From positions 32,199,825 to 32,263,824 of the forward strand of contig CM076851.1 of assembly GCA_039519185.1 (NCBI GenBank): a DNA stretch of 64,000 nt, read 5' to 3'. Of this stretch, positions 1 through 11,300 are shown in pieces (within the stretch, counting starts at the first letter, position 1; every line of letters begins with the position of its first letter). Position numbers and translations under genes: made by a program. The stretch comes from Astragalus membranaceus. Taxonomy: Eukaryota; Streptophyta; Magnoliopsida; Fabales; Fabaceae. The notes under the pieces were generated by a model. That model made no database searches and was not told the DNA's origin. It was given only the letters and a program-made list of their open reading frames with translations.

Positions 1-200
1 TATTCCCCACATACACTTATGAGCATTTTCCGACTAAGAGAAAGGGTTAGGTGTAATCTATCCGCCACCGCATCTAACCGTATATTGAGCCTACGCTTCC
101 TATCAAAAAAAATTCCCACATCCTTATTCCACTTCTTCAAGGAATCAAGAAAACAAGAGATAGATTTCATTACACCATTAAGTATTTCTTACAAATTATA
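1..200 (-). mobile_element. LINE fragment, linker between endonuclease and RT (copy A)
   Basis: The minus strand encodes a stretch typical of plant L1-like LINEs just upstream of the reverse transcriptase: a WNKDVG-type motif followed by a basic 'DRKHRLNIRLDTV' segment. It matches 52371-52570 almost base for base, so it belongs to the duplicated unit described below. The fragment is cut by the window edge and has no intact frame. It is a dead remnant, and its family is inferred from motif style only. Confidence 0.6.
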
Positions 201-905
201 ATTACTGGATCAAAAAGATAACCATAGCAACATAGAAGCTAACAAAACCTTAAGAATAGCTAGATTCAGATTCAAACCCTTGCCAGTGATCCCAAACTTA
301 CTTAAGGTAGAGGAAGTGAAGAACACCAGAGAACCCAAATGGTAAAGCAAATGCAAAGGTAACACAAGTATTAAGACAAGATTAGTTATTACTCCGATCC
401 CACTCCATATAGTTACCCACACCACCAAAAGCTTTCTCAGCAATTACTATTTTTATAAGATTTCTCTGTCACAAATCAGCAGATTTGTTAGCAATTACTG
501 TTTCATTAAAGGTAACAGATTTTGATGCTTCAAGAGTTTCTTCATTCATTTCTATGCCTTCATTCATAGGGTCAGCACAAATTTTTGAAACAAATTCTGC
601 TCTGCAATAGTCACATTGTTGTTTACATTGTATAAATTCATTATCTATGTAGTAAAAAGGTTAACTGTACACGTGGCACATTGACTCGCTCAAAGTTGTT
701 TTCCTGCATTTTTTCTTTCGCATATATCTTTTGCATTTGTGAATCACAAGTATGTCTAACTGATAGAAATGTATTCACCAAACGAAATGCTCCATACAGC
801 TAATAGTAAAGATGCTGAAAGATAAATTGCAGAATCTAAAAAAAATCTAGTGATATTTCCTTTGATTGCTCCTAGCCAATCCTAGCTTGCCAACGTGGCA
901 GATAC
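201..905. other. 3' flank of HSP70 copy A, no gene seen
   Basis: This AT-rich stretch lies between the LINE remnant and the HSP70 stop codon and is duplicated at 52571-53275. On the minus strand it begins with the probable HSP70 3' UTR. A 77-codon minus-strand ORF at 210-443 is strongly hydrophobic, but it matches no family I recognise and has no other support, so I do not call it a gene. Confidence 0.5.
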
Positions 906-972
906 TCAACCGAATTCATTATGGCTCAAGTGAGGTACGTAATCTTCTAGATGCTTTGGCATTGTGGCTTTC
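906..972 (-). pseudogene. HSP70 copy A, last codons cut off by copia insertion
   Basis: Read on the minus strand from the copia target duplication, the HSP70 frame left at 25268 resumes here (KATMPKHLEDYVPHLSHNEF and one Gly) and ends at a TGA at 906-908. The tail is therefore about 24.3 kb from the rest of exon 2. The terminal residues are not the EEVD of cytosolic HSP70. The same piece occurs at 53276-53342 beside copia copy B. 968-972 is the CTTTC target duplication. Confidence 0.75.
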
Positions 973-1257
973 TGTTGGTTATTTGGAGAAATATAAAGTT
1001 TGTAATAAAAAAGAGCGTGAGAGAAAGAACTGAAATGCAGAAGGCAATATATTATTATTCAGCAGCCCAGCATATACTTATATTGCCATAAGGAAAATAA
1101 AGAAGGCAAAACATATGCTATTGATTTGCGTAACTAATGCCTAATTAAAAGAGAATCAAATATTCTGATCCGAACAGCTATTTGACTCTTTATTGCCGAG
1201 AAATTACGAAAATTAAAAGCTGAATTTTAGGCAGCTTCAGGGTCATTCCAGCTAACA
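973..1257 (-). repeat. copia copy A 3' LTR (285 bp)
   Basis: This is the left LTR. It starts TGTTGG and ends GCTAACA on the plus strand. It differs from the right LTR (24983-25267) at about ten positions by eye. Four of those differences are also present between the two LTRs of copy B, so they predate the segmental duplication. Confidence 0.93.
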
Positions 1258-2854
1258 CTCCTCCTTGACACTGGAGCTGCATATTCCATGTCTTTGTCTC
1301 GGGAACTCAAATCTTGCTTTAGGAAGAGCTTTTGTTAATATGTCTGCATTCTGATGTTCTGTTCTACAATAGACAAGTTGTACTTCTCCATCATTCTGAA
1401 CTTCTCTTAGATAGAACAACTTGATTTTGAAGTGTTTTGTTCAACCACGGAATACCAGATCATTATCAATTGAAATTGCAGCTTGGTTGGTCCACTAAAA
1501 TTTGAGTGCTTTTTGTTTGTTCCATGTACAAGTCTGTCACGAGCTTTCTGATCCAAAGAGCTTGATTCACAGCAGCCACAGCAGCAACAGCAGCTATATA
1601 TTCTGCCTTTGCTGTTGATTGAGCTATGACTTCTTGTTTTTTTGAACACCATGAAAAAAACTCCAGAACCCATAGTAAAACAAAAACCCGAGGTGCTTCT
1701 CATATCATCAACACATCCTACCCAATCACTATCAGCATCCAAGAAGGCTAGAACTTTTGACTTGAATGAACCTTATTCCATAATCAAGTGTGCCCTTAAC
1801 ATATCTAAGAATTCTTTTTGCTGCTTGAAAATGAATTTCACTAGCACAGTGCATGTATCTTGAGAGTAAACTTACAGCATACATAATATGTGACCTGGTT
1901 GCTGTTAAATACATTAAGCAGCCAACTAAGCTTCTGTACAGCCCTTCATCAACCTTTTCAACTTCATCTTCTTTGCAAAACTTCTCTTTCTGATTCATTG
2001 GAGTTGCAGTTGGTTTACACTCTTCCATATTGAAATTCTTTAGAACTTCATTTGCATATTTTTGTTGGCACACAAATACTTCATTATGCTTTTGTTGCAC
2101 CTGCATTCCAAGGAAGAATGTCATTATTCCAAGGTCTCTCATCTCAAAAGCACCTTTCATTTCATCTTTGAACTTGTTAATAAGTTCATTATGACTTCCT
2201 GTAACAAACAGATCATCAACATAAAGTGATACCACAAGTATTTCATTATCAACCTTTTTGACATATAAGGTGAATTCACTTGGACTTTTTACAAAGCCTA
2301 AGTTCACCAAGTGTGTATCAATTCTGCTATACCATGATCTTGGTGCTTGTTTTATCCCGTATAAAGGCCTTATTCAATCTATACACCTTCTCCTCTTGTC
2401 CTTGAACAACAAAACCTTCGGGTTGTTCGACAAAGATTTCTTCCTCTTAGTATCCATTCAAAAAGGCTGACTTGACATCCATTTGATGTATGACCCAACC
2501 ATTTTGTGCAGCCAGAGCTAATAACAACCTTATGGTATCCAACCTAGCCACCGGAACAAAAGTTTCAGAGTAATCTACCCCAAATATTTGGGCATACCCC
2601 TTAACAAGAAGTCTTGCCTTATACTTGTTTACAGAACCATCAGAATTAAGCTTTGTTCTATAAACCCATTTGACTCCAATAGCTTTCTTATGATTGGGTT
2701 TGTCCACCAATTTCCATGTCTGATTTTTTCTATCATCTTGAGCTCCTCCTTCATTGCATCTATCCATTTTTCATCAATTGCAGCTTCTTCAAATCCAACA
2801 GGTTCCATGATTGCAACATTACACCTTTGATAGATGCCAGAAAGTGATATTGTT
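1258..2854 (-). pseudogene. copia copy A RT and RNase H remnant
   Basis: This is the 3' half of the copia polyprotein. Read on the minus strand from 2854 it shows the RT entry block (KWVYRTKLNSDG, then ARLDTIRLLLALAA and QMDVKSAFLNG), the catalytic YVDD in 'VSLYVDDLFVTGSHNE', the connection 'LMYLTATR', and RNase H ending in a degraded 'DADSDWVGC...STSGFCF' block. The frame is broken several times (near 1730, 2310-2450 and 2700), so no product is possible. The sequence breaks at 2854 where the gypsy element begins and continues at 22713. The integrase half is on the far side of the insertion. Confidence 0.88.
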
Positions 2855-3917
2855 TGTAACACCCCGGTATTTCTATTTATTAAAAATACCCAAGTGCACA
2901 TTAATAACACATCAGAGATATTATTTCCTGCTCAGACACTGAATACCACTATGAATTTTTCGCTGATTAAAACAAAACAGTCTTATTTACAAACAAGACC
3001 ATACGGTACTCAGACCATACACTGTCAGCTACTAAAGTATTCAGCATCATACAAGAAAGCGGAAGGAAACATAATACTAAAGTCATGGTGTTGCGATACA
3101 TAGACAGTAAAGGAAATAACAAATAACTTAAGCATAAACGCTAAGTCATCAATAGTCGCCCGAGCCCAACCTACTCGTGCCTCTTGGATTTCCGCTGTCC
3201 CAGTGTCTCTGTAAAACAACAACATATAAACAGTGAGATACAATCTCAGTGAGTTCTACCCAGACCCCTACAAGCGCTCTCGGTACTAGTTTAAAACATT
3301 TTTAACTCAACACGGCACCGACTGCGTGACCGCTAACTCCTGGTGAGCCGCATTATTTTACACATAGCATTCCACCGACTGCGTGACCGCTAACTCCCGG
3401 GGAATCTGCTATAACTCAGTATGACACCGAGTGCATGACTGCTAACTCCCGGTGGACCGCACAACAAATAATTTAACATAACACCAACTGCGTGACCGCT
3501 AACTCCCGGTGAACCCCCCTACCAATAGTACATTCTCCTATTGGCATGGAGCCTAGGGTAAGGGATCATGACTGCCCCGCCTAGTATGTTACACATGGGT
3601 CGTCACCCAACTCGATACATATACAAACATATATTTACAATCATATGAACCCATAGTCCATTTACATTATGCTTTACCCCGTAGGACTCATAGTCCGCTT
3701 TGTTATTATTAAAACATATCCGCACACGTGTACTATTGTTCGGCTTTTCGAAAGAATTTCAACTTCAAAAGTATTTTATAAAACCCTTTTTAAACATACC
3801 CAAAATCATGGCATTAGAAGCCCAATATCATTATAGAAGGGTTAGGAAAGGATTAGGAAAGGATTGGAATCGAAACGGAATCATTTAGGGCACTTTGAAA
3901 AATTTGGAAAGAACCAT

Positions 3918-3978
3918 GCGCACGGATCGTGCCCCTGGGGCGCACGGATCGTGCCCCTGGGACGCACGGATCGTGCGC
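3918..3978. repeat. GCACGGATCGTGC hairpin array, 3 units, 22-bp period
   Basis: Three copies of GCACGGATCGTGC start at 3920, 3942 and 3964, separated by CCCTGGGGC or CCCTGGGAC. Each is an inverted repeat (GCACG/CGTGC) around GAT. The homologous array in the other LTR (21544-21744) has eight copies, so copy number is unstable within this family. See the finding on shared arrays. Confidence 0.85.
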
Positions 3979-4893
3979 ATTTGACAGCATTACAAAAATA
4001 GCCATTTTCATGAAAATTCGCTTTTCGTTTAATCCGAAACTCGCTCCGATCGATTCCTAACTCGAAAACAGATCATACCAGGCAATATTCCAGTCCAATC
4101 AACATCAAACATTCAAGCAATTCAATCAAAAACCCAACAATTACGAATTTCGTCAAAACACGATATATTTCAAAATAACGTTTTCGACTCAAAATCCTTC
4201 GAAACCAAGTCACCCAAAAATACATTTCAAAACAGAATAAACCTAAACGTGAGTAAAACTCACCCTTGCAGCGAGAGCCGATATCGAACCGAATTTTGCC
4301 GAGACTTGAAAAACTCTCGAACGGAACCCTATTTCACCAAACCGCTCCAAACTTCGATTCGAACTTCACAACGCGATCAATCCGCTCCTAGCATCGATCC
4401 TAAACATAACCCAATCATCGACACAACCTATCAATCCTTGATTTCAACAAATTTCCAACAAAACCCTCTAAATTTCGTAGGCCACAAAAAGGGGGAAAAA
4501 TTGGATGAAATCTTACCTAGCTCTTGGGTTATGATGAGGGAGAGGAGATGATGAAGATGATGAAATTTTGGAGGGGTGGGTTCACCTCTTCTTCTTCCTT
4601 TCTCTTCTCATTTCTTCTTCTTCTTTCCTTCTCTTCTTTCTTTTCTTTTCTTTCTTTCCTTCTCTTCTGTTCGCGTTCCTTTCTTTTCTTTCTTTCTTTA
4701 ACACACACACACACACACATATTTAGTTAATAAATAAGTGGTAACGTGGTCCAATTACTATATTGATCTTAATCCCTTATTTCGATTCCAAAACTTCCTC
4801 CACCCGTATTATCCGGTTAACGATCCAATGACAACCAATAAATAATTTTAGCACTCAATAAATTTACCAGTCAAGTACTAAATTATTCCAATT

Positions 4894-4958
4894 GGGTTAA
4901 CATCCAAATAATTCGCCTAATTATTTTGGGTTAACATCCAAATAATTCGCCTAATTAT
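4894..4958. repeat. 34-bp direct duplication at LTR/integrase junction
   Basis: The block beginning GGGTTAACATCCAAATAATT occurs at 4894-4927 and again at 4928-4958, directly abutting integrase sequence. The other LTR has one copy followed by the expected GAGGATGTTACA end. The arrangement looks like a deletion and duplication repair scar that removed the 3' end of pol. Confidence 0.8.
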
Positions 4959-6808
4959 CTGTCTGCGGGTGATAAGCGGTACTAAAAAGTACTTTAGTTC
5001 CCAATGCTTCATTCAGAGCTTTCCAAAATTGAGAAGTGAATTTCGGATCTCGATCCGAAACTATACTGGTAGGAACCCCATGTAACCTTACTATGTTCTT
5101 CAAATACACCTCAGCTAACTTGGATACTTTACTGCTCGAACGAACTGGAATAAAATGAGCTGATTTGGTCAACCGATCCACAACTACCCATATGGAGTCG
5201 TTACCGGCTTGAGACCTTGGCAACGCCATTACAAAATCCATAGAAATGTCTTCCCACTTCCACACTGGCACGTCTAGTGGCCGTAACAGACCAGCAGGCT
5301 TCTGATGTTCTATCATAACTCTTTGGCAAGTTAAGCATTGAGATACGAATTCAGCAATTTCCAACTTCATTCCATGCCACCAATACATCTGCTTTAAATC
5401 TCTATACATCTTGGTGGATCCAGGATGTACAGAAAATAAACTTCGGCGTGCTTCTTCTAGCACTTACTTTTTAATATCCTCATTATCGGGCACACAGATC
5501 CTACCGTTGAAACAAATAACTCCATCACTATCTTTGGTAAAGTCTGGCAACACTTTTTGTGATTGTAGCTTTACATCACTTTCCTGTGCTAAGCGAATAG
5601 AATCCCTTAATGAACTAGAGATCCTCATGTGGCTCAACAATAACCGATTCCTTTTTGGCTTTGAATCCAAATTTAAGTCCCTGAAAGACTCCAACAATTC
5701 CAATTCATGCATCATTAACTCTGCTATATGAATGGATTTCCTACTTAGTGCATCGGCTACAACATTAGCCTTTCCCGGATGATACTTCAATTCGAAGTCA
5801 TAATCCTTCAAAAACTCCACCCATCTTCTCTGCCTGTTATTCAGCTCCTTCTGATCAAACAAATATTTCAAGCTTTTATGATCACTAAAGACTTCGAAAC
5901 GAGACCCATATAGGTAATGTCTCCAAATCTTTAGTGCGTACACAATAGCTGCCAACTCCAAATCATGAGTCGAATAATTCTCTTCATGAGTCTTCAATTG
6001 TCTGGAGGCATAAGCTACAACTTGTTGGTTCTGCATGAGAACACATCCCAAACCCTTTGCAGAAGCATCGCTGTAAATTTGAAAATTTAAAGACGGATCT
6101 GGAAGAATTAGGATTGGAGCAGAAGTCAACCTAACTTTCAATTCTTGAAAACATTCCTCACAATCGGCAGTCCATATAAACGATTGGGCCTTATGAGTTA
6201 ACCGAGTAAGTGGAAGAACCAATTGTGAAAAACCTTGAATAAACCTCCTGTAGTAACCAGCTAGACCCAAGAAACTTCTTATTTCAGTGACAGATGTTGG
6301 TCGTTCCCAGTTCAACACCGCTTCCACTTTACTGGGATCCACCGCAACTCCCGATTGGGAAATCACGTGTCCCAAAAACTTCACTTCCGGCATCCAGAAG
6401 TCACACTTCGACGGCTTGGCATACAATTTCTTCTCTCGGAGTACATTCAGAACAATGCGGAGATGTTGAACATGGTCCTCAATGGTCTTAGAGTACACCA
6501 AGATATCATCAATAAAAACTACTACAAACTGATCGAGGTACGTGTGAAAGACTCGGTTCATGTAATCCATGAATACCGCTGGAGCATTAGTCAAACCGAA
6601 GGGCATCACTACGAACTCGTAATGTCCATACCTCGTACGGAAAGCTGTCTTCGGAATATCTAAGGCTCGTACCTTTATTTGATGATATCCCGACCTCAGA
6701 TCAATTTTTGAAAATACCACGGCACCTCGAAGTTGGTCAAGCAAATCGTCTATCCTTGGCAATGGATATTTGTTCTTAATCGTCACCTTATTGAGTTGAC
6801 GGTAGTCA
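4959..6808 (-). pseudogene. gypsy pol: RT core, RNase H, truncated integrase
   Basis: The minus-strand frame continues from 18563 across the Athila insertion ('CIDYRQLNKVT' reforms once the ATACA duplication is collapsed). Visible blocks are RT with 'KIDLRSGYHQI', 'MPFGLTNAPAVFM' and the catalytic 'FIDDILVYS'; RNase H with 'YSDASAKGLG', the Glu of 'HDLELAAIV' and 'FSDHKSLKYL'; and the integrase zinc-finger region with 'CLTCQR' and catalytic aspartates in 'SMDFVMALP' and 'SDRDPKF'. An in-frame TAA at 5464-5466 separates RNase H from integrase. Coding ends after 'AYHPQTD', before the third catalytic residue (Glu). The protein is inactive as it stands. Confidence 0.9.
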
Positions 6809-6813
6809 ATACA

Positions 6814-8178
6814 TGATGAACCCTCATCACATGATGTGGTTCATAGTTTTCAAGAGAGTTTTTATACAAATTTAGTGATGAATTAGTTAAATTTTGTGAT
6901 GAATTGTTCTGTATTGTGCTTTGTGGAATTTACTTGCTTTGCAGTGTTTATGCTGGGTTGTTGTATTTTTGTGCCCAGGGAATAGGTGGAACGAATAGAC
7001 AAGGCACTGCAAACAAATGGATTCGAGAGCGCAGGAATGGGGAGTGGCGCGCCACTCACGCGCGGCGCGCAAGAGGCGCGCGAGACAACAGAAGAACCAG
7101 GAGAACGCATCTGCCCCTCTGCGCGTAAGTGACGCGCGGCGCGCCAATGGTGCGCAAGCTCACAGCGCTTTCTGCCTCTCTGCGCGTAAGTGACGCGCGG
7201 CGCGCCAATAGTGCGCGAATTCACAGCGCCTTCTGCCTCTCTGCGCGTAAGTGGCGCGCGCCGCGCCACTGGAGCGCGAAATCACTGTGCTTGCGTCAAA
7301 AACAGATCCAGGACGCGTGGAAATGGACTTTTGGACGTTTTTGGAACCCTAGAACTGAAAGAGGAGCGATTCCGTCTGACGGCTACTGAAGAATCAAGAC
7401 TTGGGAACAAGGATTGAAGCTTCATATGTGTTCATCATCATCTTCCACTTGTAATTTTCTTGATTTCTCTTCATTAATCATGAATAGCTAAATCTCTTTA
7501 TGTTAGGGATGAATTAATATTGATGTAACTCTATTGTCGCTGGTTTAGTAGCATATTTGTACCGTACTCTCTCGTATTTTGTGTATCGAATTTCTACGCT
7601 TAATGCTTTTTATGGTTGGAAAACTCATACAATGATCTTTTGTTCAATTATGAAATGGGAGTTTTATTATTGAATGTTTGAATTTCGATACCTTCAATTT
7701 GTGGTTTAGGGATATTCTATGAATTGTAGTATATTACAAATTCTTACTTTAATGCTTGTTGGTGACTAGAATCACCTAAGGGATTAGGGCTTTTAGTTAT
7801 CGACAAAGGACTAGTTACCTAAGGAACTAGGAATTAGTTAATGTTGTGAGTTTGATAGCAAGATTAGAGAGAGGGATTAACTTTCAAACTGAATCAGTGG
7901 CAATAGGGTGAAATTAATAGGAATTCGTCCCTAGCATTCTTTTCTATCGTATTCTTTCAACTCGTTTTTCGGCTTTTATTATTAAAAACATAAAAATATT
8001 TTATTGCTTTACTTCGAGCTCGACAGCTCAACAATTATCAAACAAACCCTTTTTAATTTGGTTCCTATTAGCTGTTGTTAACGACTTAGTAAATTAACTT
8101 TGATCCTTGAGGACGATTTCCCGGTTCTTACCGATTTTATTACTTGAACGATTTGGTACACTTGCCAATATCTTAACA
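6814..8178 (+). repeat. Athila 5' LTR
   Basis: 1365 bp, essentially identical to 17193-18557. It contains a GC-rich block (7040-7300) in an otherwise AT-rich LTR, described separately. Short ORFs of 74 to 128 codons on both strands are by-products of the stop-poor CGCG repeats and are duplicated exactly in the other LTR. Confidence 0.95.
7041..7303. repeat. GC-rich hairpin array in Athila LTR, 61-bp period
   Basis: Three units start at 7121, 7182 and 7243, exactly 61 bp apart, each preceded by a CTGCC(C)CTCT pyrimidine stretch. The first two contain GCGCGTAAGTGACGCGC, a perfect 6-bp inverted repeat (GCGCGT/ACGCGC) around AAGTG. The third reads GCGCGTAAGTGGCGCGC, with 5-bp arms. Just upstream, GAGTGGCGCGCCACTC (about 7041-7056) is a perfect 16-bp palindrome. 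The array repeats in the 3' LTR (17420-17682). GTAAGT matches the plant 5' splice-donor core. Confidence 0.85.
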
Positions 8179-8184
8179 AGTTTT

Positions 8185-8202
8185 TGGCGCCGTTGCCGGG
8201 GA
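8185..8202 (+). other. Athila primer-binding site (tRNA-Asp type)
   Basis: TGGCGCCGTTGCCGGGGA lies 6 bp after the 5' LTR. It is complementary to the 3' end expected of plant tRNA-Asp and is the site known from Athila and Tat elements. It primes minus-strand DNA synthesis during reverse transcription. Confidence 0.9.
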
Positions 8203-8361
8203 TCGAAATTACATTTACTAGTAATTCGAAGGCAACTGCTAATTCGAACCCGTACATATTTACATTCACTTTAGTTTTATTTCGGTTATTTTTTTTGGTT
8301 ATTGTATATATATTACACAGTTTGCTTTGACACTTGTCCAAGTTTCTTGTGTTCTCAGTGC

Positions 8362-11300
8362 ATGCGCGGAGCTGTTAATCCTAAGGATTTACTTTTCGAT
8401 CCAGAGATTGAGAAAACCGCTAGAGCTAATAGAAAGGAAGCAAGGCTAAGGAAGCAAAGAGCAACAACAGGAGAATCTTCTGTGCAACAAACTGTGACTG
8501 AAATTATGGGAGAAAATCCACCACCAGCTCGCACTCTTGGCGACTTTGGTAGAAGAAATCAAGGCGTCCAAGCATACACCTTCCAACCTGTGGGAGCTGT
8601 GGCATTTGAGATCAAGTCTTCGATCCTCACTGCCTTGAAAACAGAACAATTCTCTGGGTCTGATGCTGAAGATCCAAATCAACACTTATTTCAGTTCTAT
8701 GAAATTTGTGGGTCTACAAATCCTGTGGGAGTGACTGATGACCAGAAAAAGTTGCGTCTCTTTCCATATACTTTGACTGGGAGGGCTAAAGATTGGTTAA
8801 ACACTATCCCAGCAGGAACTATTAATAATTGGGGTGATCTAGAGAGCAAGTACTTAGAAAGATTCTTTCCGATTTCTAAGTTCATCAAGAAAAGGGCTGA
8901 AATATCAAACTTTGAGCAAGGAGATTCTGAGTCTCTTTATGATGCTTGGGAAAGGTTCAAACTGTTATTAAAAAAATGTCCTGGGCATGGTATTGATGAC
9001 TTTGTTCAGTTGCAAACTTTCTGTCATGGTTTGCGACCTCAAACAAGAATGATGTTAGATGCCTCAGCTGGAGGGTCTTTGGGTACTAAAACTGAAGCGG
9101 AAGCAAGACAGTTAGTAGAGCATATGGCTTCTAATGAGTACCGGATTCAAAATGATAGAGGGGCAACAAAGAGGCCAGGAATTTTAGAGTTGGACGCTAA
9201 TAGTGCTGTGTTGGCTCAACAAAAGGTAATGTCACTTCAAATTGAGGCTCTCACTAAACAGTTAGCTGCTGCTTTGCCAAGTGGATCTCAAAATCCTGCA
9301 ACCGTTCAAGCAGTGCAAACGGGATCATGTAATTATTGTGGCAGGAATGCTCATGAAGGTGACTGTGCAACTCATGGAGATAACAGTGAACAGGTTAATT
9401 ATATGGGCAACTTTCAAAAGCAAGGTGGGAACCCTTATTCTAACACCTACAATCCTGGGTGGAAGAATCACCCCAACTTCTCTTGGAAGAATAATGTTAC
9501 CGCAGGGTCACATCAGCAGCAACCTAGTCAAGAACAAAGGAAGCCATCTCCTATGGAGGAAGCGTTGACTCAGTTTATGCAAATGACAAAGACAACCTTT
9601 CAATCTCAAGATCAAGCTATGAAGAATATGGAAAAGAATCATGAAGCTTCCATAAAGAATCTAGAGACTCAAATTGGGCAGTTATCAAAGCAGCTTGCTG
9701 GATCATCTAACAGCGGTTTCTCAGCTAGTACAGTTGACAACCCTAGGGATGAGACTGCGAAGGCTATCTCTTTAAGAAGTGGTCGGGAGTTGCCGACTCC
9801 GGTGGTAAATTGTGAAAAGAAGGTGTCAGTGGAAAATGAAAGAAAAGAGTTGAGTGAAAAGAATGAAAATGAAAAAAATGGGGGAGTTGAAAATGAGTTG
9901 AGTAAGGAAAGTGAAGAAGGTGTGAAGTCTAACACTAATAAAAACAATTTGTTCTTTGATGTGCAGGTACAAGAGAAACCCAAGGCACCTCCTCCGGAAG
10001 TGAAGCTGCCGTATCCTCATGCTAGCAAGAAAAACCAAAAAGATGAGCAGTTTACTAAGTTCATGGAGGTTTTCAAGCGGCTACAAATCAATATCCCCTT
10101 CGCAGAAGCTCTAGAACAGATGCCCATATATGCCAAATTCATGAAGGAGCTTTTGACAAAGAAGAGGAAATTCAAAGAGGATGAAACAGTGGCTTTGACT
10201 GAAGAGTGCAGTGCCATAATTCAAAGGAAGCTTCCTCAGAAAATGAAAGATCCGGGAAACTTCACCATTCCATGTGCAATTGGCGACATAGCCGTTGGTA
10301 AAGCTCTCTGTGACCTGGGGGCCAGTATTAATCTTATGCCATTGTCTATGCTGAAGAGACTTGGTGGTGGTGAGGTGAAGCCGACTAGAATGTCTCTGAC
10401 ACTTGCTGATCGATCAATAAAATATCCTTATGGAGTGTTGGAAGATGTTCTGGTCAGAGTTGACAAATTCCTATTTCCGGTAGACTTTGTGATACTTGAC
10501 ATGGAGGAAGATGCAGAGGTACCACTTATCCTGGGAAGACCATTCTTAGCCACAGGGCGAGCGTTGATTGATGTGCAACAAGGGAAGCTAATCTTAAGGT
10601 TCCAGGATGAGAAGATCACTTTTAATGTTTTTGAAGCTATGCGCCATCCTGATGACAAAAGACAGTGTTTTAGGGTGGATGTACTTGATAATTCTGTGAA
10701 AGAGACCTTTAGACAGGAAGTACCAGTTCCTCCATTGGAGAATGTAATTGTAAACTCTATTGAAGAAGCAGAAGAGAATCTGGGGAGTGAAATAGAAGAC
10801 TGTATTATGCAGTTTGAAGCTTCTCAGATAGAAAATGTGTCAAAGAAAAGAGAAGAGCTAGATAGGGGGGAGAGTCCCGAGAAAAAGATCCCTGAATTGA
10901 AGCAACTCCCCTCTCATCTGAAGTATGTTTTCCTTGCAAATGATGATCTTCATCCAGCTATCATTAGCAGCTCTTTGACCAAATTGGAAGAAGAGAAGCT
11001 GATGAGGGTACTAAGAAGCAACAAAAATGCGTTGGGTTGGACTATCTCAGACCTCAAGGGGATAAGTCCAGCTTTTTGCATGCACAAAATCAAACTGGAG
11101 GAAGAATTCAAACCTGTGATCCAACCTCAGCGGAGATTAAATCCTACAATGAAAGAGGTGGTGCGTAAGGAAGTTTTAAAGCTCTTAGAGGCCGGCATGA
11201 TTTATCCCATCTCAGATAGTTCATGGGTGAGTCCGGTTCATGTGGTCCCTAAAAAGGGTGGTATGACGGTAGTGAAGAATGACAAGAATGAGCTGATTCC

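Larger units (their letters stand above)
2855..4958 (-). repeat. gypsy 3' LTR, 5' edge deleted
   Basis: This LTR is homologous to 20480-22707 but about 120 bp shorter. Part of the difference is a contracted hairpin array (three units at 3920-3976 against eight in the other LTR). Near 4894-4958 a 34-bp segment (GGGTTAACATCC...) is directly repeated, and the inner edge joins integrase coding sequence with no polypurine tract and no terminal TGTAACATCC. It also contains direct copies of 'CTAACTCCCGGTG' at 3330-3510 and CT-rich and (AC)n tracts at 4590-4720. Confidence 0.85.

Noticed and set aside
210..443. Hydrophobic 77-codon minus-strand ORF, duplicated at 52580-52813
   Set aside because: It looks membrane-like, but no family is recognisable and its conservation is explained by the segmental duplication.
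4524..4730. Ser/Phe-rich ORF and its Glu/Lys-rich complement (also 22286-22498)
   Set aside because: CT-rich and (AC)n tracts in the gypsy LTR; composition only.
6883..7417. Short ORFs on both strands of the Athila LTR (Arg- and Ala-rich)
   Set aside because: They are stop-poor readings of the CGCG hairpin repeats, duplicated in the other LTR, with no initiation context.
8302..8361. Upstream extension of Athila gag from TTG at 8302
   Set aside because: No ATG upstream of 8362 in frame; the extra residues lie in the leader next to the primer-binding site.
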